DNA of 64,000 nt from Nonomuraea turcica (GCF_030718205.1 NZ_JAUZQF010000034.1:37153-101152); one strand, 5' to 3'; positions 32,896 through 41,742 are shown, counted from the stretch's first letter. Numbers and translations are program-made. Notes: generated by a model not told the origin, from the sequence alone.

Positions 32896-33195
32896 ATGCC
32901 CAAGTTCAAGACCGCCGCGGCTCTCGCCGTCGTCACCGCAGTGTCCGGCGCCATTGCGGCGCTGGCCGGCTCCTCGACCGCCAACGCCGCCACGGGCTCT
33001 GCAGTCACCTCGGTGGCGGGCGGCTTCGCCACGGGCCACGGCTGGGGCGACAATAACCGCCATCACGGCAGGCAGAAGGTACGCATCTGGATCCACAACA
33101 ACAACCAGCAGAGCCAGAGGCAGAGTCATCACCAGAAGCAGACCCACAAGCAAAGCCATGGCCAGTTCCCGTTCGACTCCTTCCTCAATGACTGA
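32896..33195 (+). CDS. Small exported HNNNQQ-family protein, copy G
   Basis: 99 aa. Signal peptide MPKFKTAAALAVVTAVSGAI with cleavage near STANA, then GGFATGHGWGDNNRHHGR and the core RQKVRIWIHNNNQQSQRQ. The Gln/His/Lys tail (SHHQKQTHKQSHGQ) ends FPFDSFLND. Duplicate of copy D with substitutions spread along the gene, suggesting that both remained under selection. Same leader and terminator plan. Confidence 0.72.
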   Translation: MPKFKTAAALAVVTAVSGAIAALAGSSTANAATGSAVTSVAGGFATGHGWGDNNRHHGRQKVRIWIHNNNQQSQRQSHHQKQTHKQSHGQFPFDSFLND

Positions 33196-33294
33196 TGAAG
33201 GGGGAGAGAAGTAATCCTGCAATGCTCGGCAGTAGCGTGCTGAGCGCCCGCAGGGCGGGTCATACCACCGGAACCCGGTCGGCGTGAACCGCGG

Positions 33295-33368
33295 CCGAGG
33301 TGCCTGTGTCGGCAGAAAGGTCGCACGCTCCGGCGAGGCGACGCCGAAACGAAACACAGGTACCTCGG
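33295..33368 (+). terminator. Long-range hairpin after unit G
   Basis: Arms 33295-33309 (CCGAGGTGCCTGTGT) and 33354-33368 with one mismatch, followed by CTTAATC. Confidence 0.65.
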
Positions 33369-33382
33369 CTTAATCATGTGCC

Positions 33383-33426
33383 AGGGCGGGCGGTTCTCGA
33401 TATCGATACCGAGAACCGCCCGCCCT
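33383..33426. terminator. Bidirectional terminator between G and the convergent gene
   Basis: 17-bp perfect stem (33383-33399 with 33410-33426) and 10-base loop; same sequence as the one at 27756-27801. Confidence 0.75.
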
Positions 33427-33436
33427 GATCGTGATC

Positions 33437-34021
33437 TTATGGATAGATGGCCGCCCATGGAGTGCAGTTGGTCAGGGGGCCGGCCGTCGGGAACAGCACC
33501 GGCACCTCAGGAGCGGATGGGGCAGTTCCCTTGGCCTGGACACCGCAGCGCGTCTCCCAGATACCGCTAGCGGTCCGCGCCCTGATCAGCAGCTGGACGT
33601 CTCCGTTACCGTCGAGGCTCTTTTGATCACCCGCGACGGAGACGTTGAACACGTAACTGCCCTTGCTTCCCGGCACTCTCCTGAGGCTTTGCCACCGCTG
33701 CCCGGCAGGCAGGCGCGAGTCGTAGACCCACGGGACACCGCGCTCGGCCGCGACGGCGAAGAGCTGGCGCTGATACGTGTCCGTGGTGCCCCGGAGTTCC
33801 ACGAACGTGGAGTCGAGCCATGGCGCGCTCTCCCGAGTTACCTGCTCGTTGGCAGCGCCCTCCGTCGATCCCGTGGATGCGTGGGCGGATGTCGTCGCAC
33901 TTGAGAGTCCCACAGCTCCGCAGGCCATCGTTGTGGCGACGGCCCACGTCAACAGGCGGCCGGTGGCGCTCGCGCGTGAGGCGGCGCCGCTCATACGAGA
34001 AACCAATTGATTTCCCTCCAT
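33437..34021 (-). CDS. Secreted protein of unknown function, copy 2 (intact)
   Basis: 194 aa if started at ATG 34021 (MEGNQLVSRMSGAASRASAT). GGAGGG lies just inside this start, so a TTG at about 34006 or the ATG at about 33994 could be the true start. Signal peptide LLTWAVATTMACGAVGLSSA with cleavage near TSAHA. The mature part has QLFAVAAERGVPWVYDSRLP, GSYVFNVSVAGD, DVQLLIRARTASGIWETRC and a closing GPLTNCTPWAAIYP, with two cysteines. No known domain. Convergent to HNNNQQ copy G; its frameshifted twin is convergent to copy D. Confidence 0.7.
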   Translation of the reverse strand: MEGNQLVSRMSGAASRASATGRLLTWAVATTMACGAVGLSSATTSAHASTGSTEGAANEQVTRESAPWLDSTFVELRGTTDTYQRQLFAVAAERGVPWVYDSRLPAGQRWQSLRRVPGSKGSYVFNVSVAGDQKSLDGNGDVQLLIRARTASGIWETRCGVQAKGTAPSAPEVPVLFPTAGPLTNCTPWAAIYP

Positions 34022-34227
34022 TGCGGAATCGGTTTTCCGGGACACCGCGTTGCCGTGCGATGCAAGTGCGAAGATACCCGGCCACACAAAATCGAAGGCG
34101 CTGACAAACATGCAATGATGGCAAAGAAGCGGAATGGTGACACAAAGATGTCCGCGCCACATCCGCCTTTGCCTATGCGGTTATCCGATCTGTTCCACAT
34201 ATCGACATACGGGTTAATACCGCACTA

Positions 34228-35490
34228 TTAGTTAAGCGGGAATGGCACGGTTTCGGCTCCCTCGTGTGGTTGCGCACCGTGACCGGAGGCATTGGTTGGC
34301 CGGGTTGCGGAAGCCGTATGCGCAGCGGGCTTCGAGCTTGATGACGCGGTTGGTGCCCTCGCTCTTGGCGTTGGTGATCCCGGTGAGCAGGAGCGCCTCG
34401 ATCTCGTTCCACCAGGAGGCGACGGTCTCGGCGAGCGTGACAGGTCGCGTTCCAGGATGGCGATCTGCTCGTCGGTGAGGTCTTCGAGGTTGGAGCGCAG
34501 CTGCCGCCAGTGGTCGTATTCGGGATCTCCTGTTCGGCCGCGACGGTCACGCATCTTCCAGGTCAGGCGGCGGCGCAGGTCGGCGAGCTTGCCGTTGGCC
34601 AGCTGCACGCGGTGGAAGTGGTCAACCACGGTGATCGTGTGGGGCAGGGCGGCGCGGACCGCGCAGCGGAAGGTCTGGCACATGTCGATCGCCACGTGGG
34701 TGACCGCCGTTCGCCATGCCTCGGGGCGGGCGTTCAACCAGGCCGCCACTGATGTGGAGACGCTGCCTTCGACCTGGCCAAGCAGTCCCTGGCCGGTGGC
34801 GAGGTCGGTGAAGCCGACATGCCAGCGGTCCGCGGCCAGCCGGTATTTCCCGGTGTCGGGGTCTTGCTCCCAGCGGGGGCGGCCGCGGCGGATCTCGTCG
34901 ATGCCAATCACGGGGGTGGGTTCGGGCTGGTCGGGCAGTGCCTCGGTGGCGTAGGCGCGTAGTTCGCACATCGCGATGGGCTAGGAGAGGCGGTGATCGC
35001 GGGCGGCTTGGGTGACGGTGCGGCCGCCGTCGGCGATCGCGCGTCCACAGGCGCGGCGCAGCCGGGCGGTCGTCCGCATCCCGGCGCTGACCTGCGGGAT
35101 CTGCTCGGTGAACGAGCCTCGCGGGCACAGCGGTTCGCGGCAGCTCCACCGGAATTTGTGCCACAGCAGGGTGTACGGGTAGCCGCCCGCGCACAGGTCC
35201 CGTGGCCGGGTAGCCACCCGTTCCTTGGCTGTGACGGAGAAGACGCCGCAGGTCGGGCAGGCACGGGCAGATTCGTCGGCGGTGACGACGTGGACGATCC
35301 GGTGGCCGTCGTGGTCGCGCTCGACCTTGACCACGTGCAGGCCCTCCAGATCAAGCAGCAGTGTCGCCTCGGTGGAGGTCTCGATAGGGTTGTGCACGCC
35401 CGTGGTTCCTTGGGGGTTGACTGCGTAGAGAACAGTCATGATCCACAAGAGCCACGGGTTTCGCATGTCCGGGTCCGACGTCCCCATCAA
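34228..35490 (-). pseudogene. ISL3-family transposase, copy 1 (nonsense and frameshift)
   Basis: N-terminal zinc-finger part (ACPTCGVF, CREPLCPRGSF) and HTH (GRAIADGGRTVTQAARDHRL), then the DDE domain (PVIGIDEIRRGRPRWEQD, THVAIDMCQTFRCAVRAALP, TVVDHFHRVQLAN). A TAG at about 34982 replaces the Trp codon present in copy 2 (HRVSWPVAM). A one-base shift near 34460 breaks the C-terminus, where the other frame reads ASWWNEIEALLLTGITNAKS. Inserted next to a serine-recombinase relic. Confidence 0.85.
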
Positions 35491-35503
35491 CGGAGACCCG
35501 GTT

Positions 35504-35525
35504 ATGCCGGTGCCGGCACCGGCAT
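35504..35525. repeat. Perfect 22-bp palindrome
   Basis: ATGCCGGTGCC and its exact complement with no spacer, between the ISL3 end and the recombinase relic. Confidence 0.6.
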
Positions 35526-35536
35526 TCCGGCAGATC

Positions 35537-35739
35537 AGACAATCGCCGAAGTATGGGAAGACTGGTCAATCGATCGCAGGCGCAGGGCAATCAAAGCCGC
35601 CGTACGCGAAATATCCGTCCAGCCACCACCCAGCGGGGTGCCGCGCAACATGTATGGATGGATCAAGGACAAGAAGATGCGAACGGAAAAGCAGCTTCCG
35701 ACCATCGAACAGCGTTTGGAATTCGACTGGCGATTCTAG
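35537..35739 (+). pseudogene. Serine recombinase, C-terminal fragment
   Basis: Frame reads TIAEVWEDWSIDRRRRAIKA, AVREISVQPPPSG and closes QRLEFDWRF. This is the usual end of actinophage or integrative-element serine recombinases (VxxxWExxSLDRRRAIIKA ... RVEFDWRF). All catalytic parts are missing upstream, where the ISL3 element sits. It marks the former edge of an integrative element or prophage. Confidence 0.55.
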
Positions 35740-36081
35740 ATTCGTGAGCGCAGGCACGAGGGAATGGTCCGGCGACCCCCTCGTTGTGTCTGGTGGCACC
35801 AGGCTCCTTCCGAGATTCCCCGCAGCGGTGGGGTGATTACGGGTCAATGCGGACAAAGTGCATCTTATCTATATATATAACAATAAACACATGATTAATT
35901 GAATCGGGACGTCTATAAAATAACAAGAATAGATCAAAGGTGGGGAACCTCTCGTTTACGACAGAATCCACCCGGGCATCAAGAAGCGCAGGATGACAAT
36001 AGGGATACGAAGGATATTCCCTGTTGAGTGGAGAATGGCCAACCAGCTCGGGAAACCAAATCTCACCAAGGAGTACATGCA
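35740..36081. other. AT-rich upstream region of the 68-aa peptide gene
   Basis: No gene seen. 35860-35945 is strikingly AT-rich for this genome (TCTATATATATAACAATAAA), followed by a region likely to contain the promoter of the gene at 36082. Confidence 0.5.
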
Positions 36082-36288
36082 ATGTCCAGACGCAAAAGGC
36101 TTCTCGCTGGCATGGCGCTAGGAACCGCGATCGCCGGTGGCACTCTCGCTTTGTGTGCCACAGCCGCCAGCGCCGACGACTCGAACAAAGTGGAGCAGCT
36201 AATCAAAGATTTGACAGTGACACAGCTGGACAATATAAACTCGGTGATAATCGAAAACATTCGAGAGGAAACAGAGGAAAACGATTAG
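36082..36288 (+). CDS. Small exported acidic peptide
   Basis: 68 aa. ATG at 36082 with AAGGAG eight bases upstream. Signal peptide MSRRKRLLAGMALGTAIAGG with cleavage near TAASA. The mature part is a short acidic helix of about 36 residues (NKVEQLIKDLTVTQLDNINS, then IREETEEND). No known family. It follows an unusually AT-rich upstream region and is closed by a hairpin at 36429. It does not carry the HNNNQQ leader. Confidence 0.7.
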   Translation: MSRRKRLLAGMALGTAIAGGTLALCATAASADDSNKVEQLIKDLTVTQLDNINSVIIENIREETEEND

Positions 36289-36428
36289 TGACCCGAGTCG
36301 CGGGCCGGATCGGACAACAGGGCGGGGTCACCGAAATAGACCCCAGCGAACAGTCGTCACGCCACCAGCAGGAGACACTTACGTAGCGTAACTCCCAACT
36401 TCAAACGCTCTAGCCTGATGTGACAAAA

Positions 36429-36468
36429 GAACGGCATCGTGGGGGCTTCTGCCTTCGCGATGCCGTTC
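36429..36468 (+). terminator. Terminator after the small acidic peptide
   Basis: GAACGGCATCG (36429-36439) pairs with CGATGCCGTTC (36458-36468), followed by CGGCTTATTCC. Confidence 0.7.
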
Positions 36469-36497
36469 CGGCTTATTCCTTTGGAACTCTTTTGTTG

Positions 36498-37472
36498 CTA
36501 AGGGTCTTCTTTGGCTTGGCATCTCACTTTAGTTCTGTTTTGGCTTGGAATAGCGGAAGGAGTTCCGCAATACCGGGTCTTCGAAATTAAGCGAGGATGG
36601 CTCGGTTTCTGCTTCCGCGAGTGGTTGCGCAGCGTGACCGGACTCGTTAGTTGACGGGATTGCGGAAGCCGTGCGGCAGCGCGGCGCGGATCGCCGAGCG
36701 GAAGATGGCACACATGTCGATGGCCACATGAGTGATGGCGCCACGCCGGGCGGCGGGCTGGGCCTTCAGCCAGGCGGCCACCACGGTGGAAACGCGGCCC
36801 TCGACCTGGCCCAGCAGGCCCTGGTCGCCGGTCAGGTCGGTGAAGCCGACGTGCCATCGGTCGGCGATCATCCGGTATTTGCCGGTGTCGGGGGTTCTGC
36901 TCCCAGCACGGCCGGCCGCGGCGGATCTCATCGATCCCGATCGCGCCGGTCGGTTCGGACTGCTCGGGCAGCACCCGGTCGGCGTAGGCGTTCAGCTCGC
37001 GCATCGCCACCGGCCAGGAGACCCGGTGATCGCGGGCGGCTTGGGAGACGGTGCGCCCGCCGTCGGCGATGGCCCGCCCGCACGAGCGCCGCAGCCGCAA
37101 CGTGGTGCGCATCCTCGCGCCGACCTGGCCGATCTGTTCGGCGAAGGAGTCACGCGGGCAGGCGCGCTCGCGGCAGACCCAGCGCCTTTTGTGCCAGCGC
37201 AGGCTGATCGGCTCTCCGCCCACGCACAGGTCACGCAGGAAGGTGACCACGCATTCCTTGACCCTGGTGGCGAACACCCCGCAGGCCGGGCACGCCTTTG
37301 CACTCTCGTCATCGGTGCTCACGTGCACCGTCCGGTGTCCGTCCTGGTCTACCTCCACCCGTATCACCGCCACGCCCCCCAGGCCCAGCAGCAGCGTCGC
37401 GTCAGAGGATGTCTCGACAGAGTTGTTCACGTCCGTGGTCTCTTGAAGATCGGCTGCGTAGAGAACAGCCAT
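36498..37472 (-). pseudogene. ISL3-family transposase, copy 2 (frameshift and internal deletion)
   Basis: Zinc-finger part (ACPACGVF, CRERACPRDSF), HTH (RAIADGGRTVSQAARDHRVS) and IGIDEIRRGRPCWEQ, then a one-base shift at about 36890. In the other frame the domain continues THVAIDMCAIFRSAIRAALP and jumps directly to HGFRNPVN, so about 330 bases of the DDE domain are gone. Paralogue of the relic at 34228. Confidence 0.8.
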
Positions 37473-37907
37473 GATCTACGAGAGCCACGGACCTTGCGTA
37501 TCCGGGATGATCACCACTTGCCACCGTCACCCACAGTGACTGCCGCCAGGCCTCGATTCGCATACTCCCCGATCGAGCTCGAAGAGCGGGTTTCGTAGTT
37601 GAATGTCCGTTTTGTTGGCGTCCCTGTAGGGCTGTCTGGCATGCCAACGAAAACTCGGTCCAGGTTGAGCGCCCGGAGGTGCGACCTTGGCGATGATGTT
37701 GCTGGCCTCCGGGCCGCGGCGGGCGATGATGGCGGTCATGATGCGGCCGATCGTCAACATACAGAGAACGATCGGCGAGCATTCGGTAAGGAAGAGACGG
37801 GCGAAACGCACATCTTCCCACTGCCGACATATAACGGTTTCGAGTGAACACGCCGCCAACATTCCAGGCGAAATGTTCGGACAGCCGACAAAGCGTGGTG
37901 GACCGAA
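37473..37907. other. Intergenic region with probable mobile-element debris
   Basis: No gene supported. The short inverted repeat GTTGGC/GCCAAC around 37615-37650 and the minus-strand sequence there resemble decayed insertion-sequence DNA, but I could not assign it. Confidence 0.3.
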
Positions 37908-38192
37908 ATGGCACGTGAGATCACGAGATCTCTTTTGCTCGCCGCAACAGTGCTCGGGGGTGGAGTCGCATGGGGAAGCATCGGGTCGGCGACGGCCACG
38001 TACGGCAGGCCATACCCGCCGCACCCATCACAAGAGCGGGCGACCCAGTTCCAGCACAAGGACAGGGACGCGAAACAGACGTCGAGGCGGCAGCAGAGGA
38101 GCCACTCAACGGAAGACGTCCACGTCCGCCTTCGCCACGACGGTGACGAACACGAGCACAGCGTCCACAAGTCGTACGTGAACGACCGATGA
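37908..38192 (+). CDS. Small exported His/charged protein
   Basis: 94 aa. Signal peptide MAREITRSLLLAATVLGGGV with cleavage near SATA. The mature part is basic and then acidic/His-rich (KDRDAKQTSRRQQRSH, RHDGDEHEHSVHKSY), perhaps metal-binding or unstructured. ATG at 37908 has no strong ribosome site. Its stop overlaps the ATG of a 37-codon frame (ATGA), starting a three-gene unit that leads into the DUF4012 gene. Confidence 0.55.
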   Translation: MAREITRSLLLAATVLGGGVAWGSIGSATATYGRPYPPHPSQERATQFQHKDRDAKQTSRRQQRSHSTEDVHVRLRHDGDEHEHSVHKSYVNDR

Positions 38193-38302
38193 ACGGGGTA
38201 CCTGCGGCGTCCACGACCGCGACAAGTGCGGGCCTGCTGCTCGCCGGAACCTCCGGCACAGCGATCGCCACGCGGCGTCGCGAAACCGCCGGTGCGAAGT
38301 AG
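38189..38302 (+). CDS. 37-aa single-span membrane peptide
   Basis: Begins in the ATGA overlap with the preceding gene: MNGVPAASTT, a hydrophobic span ATSAGLLLAGTSGTAIA, then a basic end TRRRETAGAK. The stop TAG at 38300 merges with the AGGAG ribosome site of the next gene. A hydrophobic stretch with a basic tail resembles the end of a surface-anchored protein but no sortase motif is visible. It may instead be the frameshifted C-terminus of the preceding gene. Confidence 0.45.
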   Translation: MNGVPAASTTATSAGLLLAGTSGTAIATRRRETAGAK

Positions 38303-38316
38303 GAGCTGATCTACCA

Positions 38317-40110
38317 GTGAAAAATAGGAAACGTCGGCTCGTGGTCATGGGCCTGGTCTGCCCCGCGGCAGGCCTCACGCTGGCCGTGGGCTGGACGGCG
38401 TACCTTGGCTTGAGCGTGCGGGGTCACCTGGAGGCGGCCGAGGACGCACTGACGCGGCTGCGTGCGAGCGATAGGTCAGGGGCGGCCGGAGCTCTCGCCG
38501 ACGCGCAGCGCCATGCCGAAGAAGCACGGCAGATCACCAGCGGTCAAGACTGGTCGTTGATCGGTCGCATCCCACCGATGGAAGAGGGCGCGGCGACCGT
38601 CCATGGACTCGCCGTCGCTGCCGCCGATCTGACCGGCGTGCTGACGGACGTCCACCGCGTCGTGACGAAGCTGATCTCAGTGAAGGGTCTCTCCCTCGAC
38701 AACGTCGACACGCTCCCAGCCAGCCTCGAATCGGCGACCCCGGTGCTGCGCGACGCCGCCGGCCGCATCGAGCAGATCCGATCCGGCCTCGCCGCCACCC
38801 CGGCCAACACCGGCCTCGACGCGCTGAACCAGGCCCGTGCCACAGCGCTGAGCGAACTGGACAAGCTGCAGGGCTGGCTGGATGTGGCCAACGACCCCAT
38901 GGTGCGCGAGACCGCTGCTTTGCTGCCAGAGATGCTGGGCTACCACGGGCCGCGCCGGTACTTCCTGGCGTTCCAGACCAACGCCGAGGCGCGAGGAACT
39001 GGAGGGCTGGTCGGCGCGTTCGGCATCCTGAAAGCCGACCGTGGCCATCTCAACATCGAGCGGCTCTCTTCCAACGCCGGCCTGATAGGCGGAAAGGTCG
39101 TGGTGGCCGATCACGGCCCCGCCTTCCTTGAGCGTTACGGTCCCAGCGCGGTCTCCCTGATGGCCAATTCCAATCTCTCCCCCCATTTCCCGTACGCCGC
39201 GAAGACTTGGGCGGCGCTGTGGAAACATGAGATCGGCGAGCAACTGGACGGCGCGATCGCGACCGATCCGGTCGCCCTCTCCTACCTGCTAAAGGTGATC
39301 GGACCCGTCACCCTGCCCAGCGGCGAGAAGGTGACCGCTGACAACGTGGTCGACCTCACCGAGCAGGAAGCATATGCACGATACCCAGATCCGCTGAAGC
39401 GCAAGGAATTTCTCCTTGCGATCGCCAGCACCGTTAGCAAAGCCATAACCCAGTCCCACCCGGACCCCCTTGCCCTGGTATCCGCCCTGTCACAAATGGT
39501 GGACGAGCGGAGGATTCAGGTCTGGAGTCGCAGTAAGTCCGAACAGCGACGCTTGGCGGCAACCCCGCTCAGCGGCGTACTACCCAAAAAGCCGGGGCCG
39601 TTCGCCGGGCTCATGATCATCAACTCCGCCGGCACCAAGCTCGACTACTATCTGGACCGCTCGCTCAGCTACGAGCTGGGGCCATGCCGTAGCGACGGGA
39701 TGCGTGCCGCCAAAGTGCGGATCCAGCTCACCAACAACGTGCCGCAGGGAGTGAACCTGCCCAAGTACGTCATCGACCGGCTCGATCATCCCAAAGGTTA
39801 CCGCGCCCCGGGATCCAACCTGCTGTGGGTGTCATTTTACGCCGGAGTCGGTGCAAAGACGGAAGCCCTGCGGATCGACGGCAAGTCAGCTCGTCTGACG
39901 AGGCAGACGGAACGATCCCATCCTGTCCACAACGCCCTGCTGGAGTTCGCCCCCACACAATCAAGGACGCTGGAGTTCGACCTTCTGGAGCCTTACTCGG
40001 CCACGCCACCGATGGTTCCCGTGCAGCCACTGGTCCGTCCCCAGCACACCCGCATCACCGAGGATCGCACGGGCTGCCCAGCGCAGCCGTCCAACCCGGA
40101 CGTGCAATAG
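38317..40110 (+). CDS. DUF4012-domain membrane protein (exopolysaccharide locus)
   Basis: 597 aa from GTG at 38317. N-terminal transmembrane helix (LVVMGLVCPAAGLTLAVGWT), a helical region of about 170 residues, then the DUF4012 core: RYFLAFQTNAEARGTGGLVG, FGILKADRGHL, PHFPYAAKTWAALWKHEIG, LDGAIATDPVALSYLLKVIG. The domain has no proven activity but resembles LytR-CpsA-Psr-type extracytoplasmic proteins in context and is common in actinobacterial polysaccharide clusters. Convergent to the kinase-like gene at 40378. Confidence 0.85.
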   Translation: MKNRKRRLVVMGLVCPAAGLTLAVGWTAYLGLSVRGHLEAAEDALTRLRASDRSGAAGALADAQRHAEEARQITSGQDWSLIGRIPPMEEGAATVHGLAVAAADLTGVLTDVHRVVTKLISVKGLSLDNVDTLPASLESATPVLRDAAGRIEQIRSGLAATPANTGLDALNQARATALSELDKLQGWLDVANDPMVRETAALLPEMLGYHGPRRYFLAFQTNAEARGTGGLVGAFGILKADRGHLNIERLSSNAGLIGGKVVVADHGPAFLERYGPSAVSLMANSNLSPHFPYAAKTWAALWKHEIGEQLDGAIATDPVALSYLLKVIGPVTLPSGEKVTADNVVDLTEQEAYARYPDPLKRKEFLLAIASTVSKAITQSHPDPLALVSALSQMVDERRIQVWSRSKSEQRRLAATPLSGVLPKKPGPFAGLMIINSAGTKLDYYLDRSLSYELGPCRSDGMRAAKVRIQLTNNVPQGVNLPKYVIDRLDHPKGYRAPGSNLLWVSFYAGVGAKTEALRIDGKSARLTRQTERSHPVHNALLEFAPTQSRTLEFDLLEPYSATPPMVPVQPLVRPQHTRITEDRTGCPAQPSNPDVQ

Positions 40111-40377
40111 GAGGCAAGGACGGGCGCGCCGAGTGCACTGCCGATCTTCCGCGGAATACGGCTGGGCCAAGTTGCTTGCGGCCCAGCCATATCTTGTGGC
40201 CAGCGCAGACACGGACGCGAGGCCGGGCAAGCAGATGATCGAGCGCACGACAGAGCTGAGCCGTCTCGGCGACAATCCCCGGGACGCTTCGCTTCCCGTC
40301 GACTCACCCCAAGCCGGTGGCCGGCCTCGTGCTGACCGCGGGCTGGTCCCGGTGGACCAGTCCGACATCCCCGTTGC

Positions 40378-41742
40378 TCATCCGGACACCGGCACCCTGA
40401 CCTCTGTCTTGGGTTCCGCCACATCACTGTAGCCGTAGTCGTGGCGACAGGCTCTGGCCGGCACGGCGTTCAGGACAGTCCCCACCACGCGGGCCTCAAC
40501 CGATGACAGCAGTTCCTTGGCACGGGTGACGTGCTCCTGCCGGGTCTTACCGTACCGCACGACGAGGATCGCGCCATCGCAAGCGGCCGAGAGCGTTGCC
40601 GCGCCGGTGTCGTTCAGCAGCGGCGGCGCATCGATGATCACCATGTCGTAGCTCTTCATAAGTTCCTTGAGCACCCGCCCCATGCTATGGGAACCAAGTA
40701 GTTCGCTCGGATTAGGCGGTATCTGACCACTCGGCAGTATGTGCAGGTCAAGCTCCCCCCACCGTTGTATCGCGTCGCCTAGCTGCGCCTTGCCAATGAG
40801 CACATCCGTCAGACCCACTGCGCCCTCGATGCCGAAGAAGTCCGGGACTCGCGTATGGCGAAGGTCACCATCGATCAAAATCACCCGTCGTCCATCCTGC
40901 GCGAGGGCAATCGCAAGATTGGATGCGGTCGAGGACCTCCCCTCGCTCGAGAGACAACTGGTGACCACAAGCGCCTTTGGTGGCCGGTCGATATCGATGA
41001 ACTGCAAATTCGCACGCAACGAGTGATACGCCTCAGACCTCAACGAGCTGCCCATGTCACGGGCGATCAGAGGGCGACGCCGTGCATCCTTCTCGTAAGG
41101 GATGATTCCAAGCGTGTACCTCTGAGACAACTGCTGGAGCAAATCGGAGCTCTTGATAGTGGTATCCAAGCGATCACGAAGGAAAACTGATCCAATGCTG
41201 ACGAACAGTGCGATCAACGCTCCGAACGCGACATTCACCGGCGGCCTGGGGCTGATCGGTTGAGTGGGCATCCCCGGCCGGTCAACCACCAGTACAGTTA
41301 CGCCGGAAGGGCTACTGGGGGTCTGTCGCTCCATTTCTTCAACCATTTCTGTAAACCTGAGGCCAAGGACATCGGCGAGGTGCTTGGCACGGGCGGCGTC
41401 GCCATCGGTGACTGTCGCCTGTACGAGCAGGCTATCCGGTAGGACTTGCGCTGTAATGTTCTGCTGAAGAGCGCCAATCTCGGCCTCCGTGTCTACGATC
41501 TGTTCGATCAGGCGTCGACTGGACAGCAGGTTGGCATAGGACTTCACCTGCTGTAGAGAGATTGGCTGATACAAGCCGGGAGAGTTGGCCTTGGCGCCCT
41601 TGGGCATCATAGTGATCATCGCGGAATATTTCGGCGGTGTGTTTACGGCAACCAAGACCGCTGATGTCACTCCAATGACCAGCGAGATGAGGATAAACAT
41701 CCAGTTACGACACAAGAGCCTCAGGAAATACACCGGATCCAT
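40378..41742 (-). CDS. Polysaccharide co-polymerase / tyrosine-kinase-like protein with altered P-loop
   Basis: 454 aa from ATG at 41742 (GGCGGGG eight bases upstream). Wzz-type N-terminal part with two membrane helices (WMFILISLVIGVTSAVLVAV and VNVAFGALIALFVSIGSVFL), then a CpsD/Wze-type ATPase: LVVTSCLSSEGRSSTASNLA, Walker A' VILIDGDLRHTRVP and Walker B MVIIDAPPLL. The Walker A lysine (EGKST in BY-kinases) is arginine here. The C-terminus has only YGYSD rather than a tyrosine cluster. It probably controls chain length and export of the polymer made by this operon; kinase activity is doubtful. Confidence 0.85.
   Translation of the reverse strand: MDPVYFLRLLCRNWMFILISLVIGVTSAVLVAVNTPPKYSAMITMMPKGAKANSPGLYQPISLQQVKSYANLLSSRRLIEQIVDTEAEIGALQQNITAQVLPDSLLVQATVTDGDAARAKHLADVLGLRFTEMVEEMERQTPSSPSGVTVLVVDRPGMPTQPISPRPPVNVAFGALIALFVSIGSVFLRDRLDTTIKSSDLLQQLSQRYTLGIIPYEKDARRRPLIARDMGSSLRSEAYHSLRANLQFIDIDRPPKALVVTSCLSSEGRSSTASNLAIALAQDGRRVILIDGDLRHTRVPDFFGIEGAVGLTDVLIGKAQLGDAIQRWGELDLHILPSGQIPPNPSELLGSHSMGRVLKELMKSYDMVIIDAPPLLNDTGAATLSAACDGAILVVRYGKTRQEHVTRAKELLSSVEARVVGTVLNAVPARACRHDYGYSDVAEPKTEVRVPVSG

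Larger units (their letters stand above)
32035..34170. repeat. Segmental duplication, block 2 (F, G, convergent secreted gene)
   Basis: Partner of block 1 at 26281-28500. Begins abruptly at the inverted IS4-type end and runs to shortly before the ISL3 relic at 34228. Confidence 0.75.
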
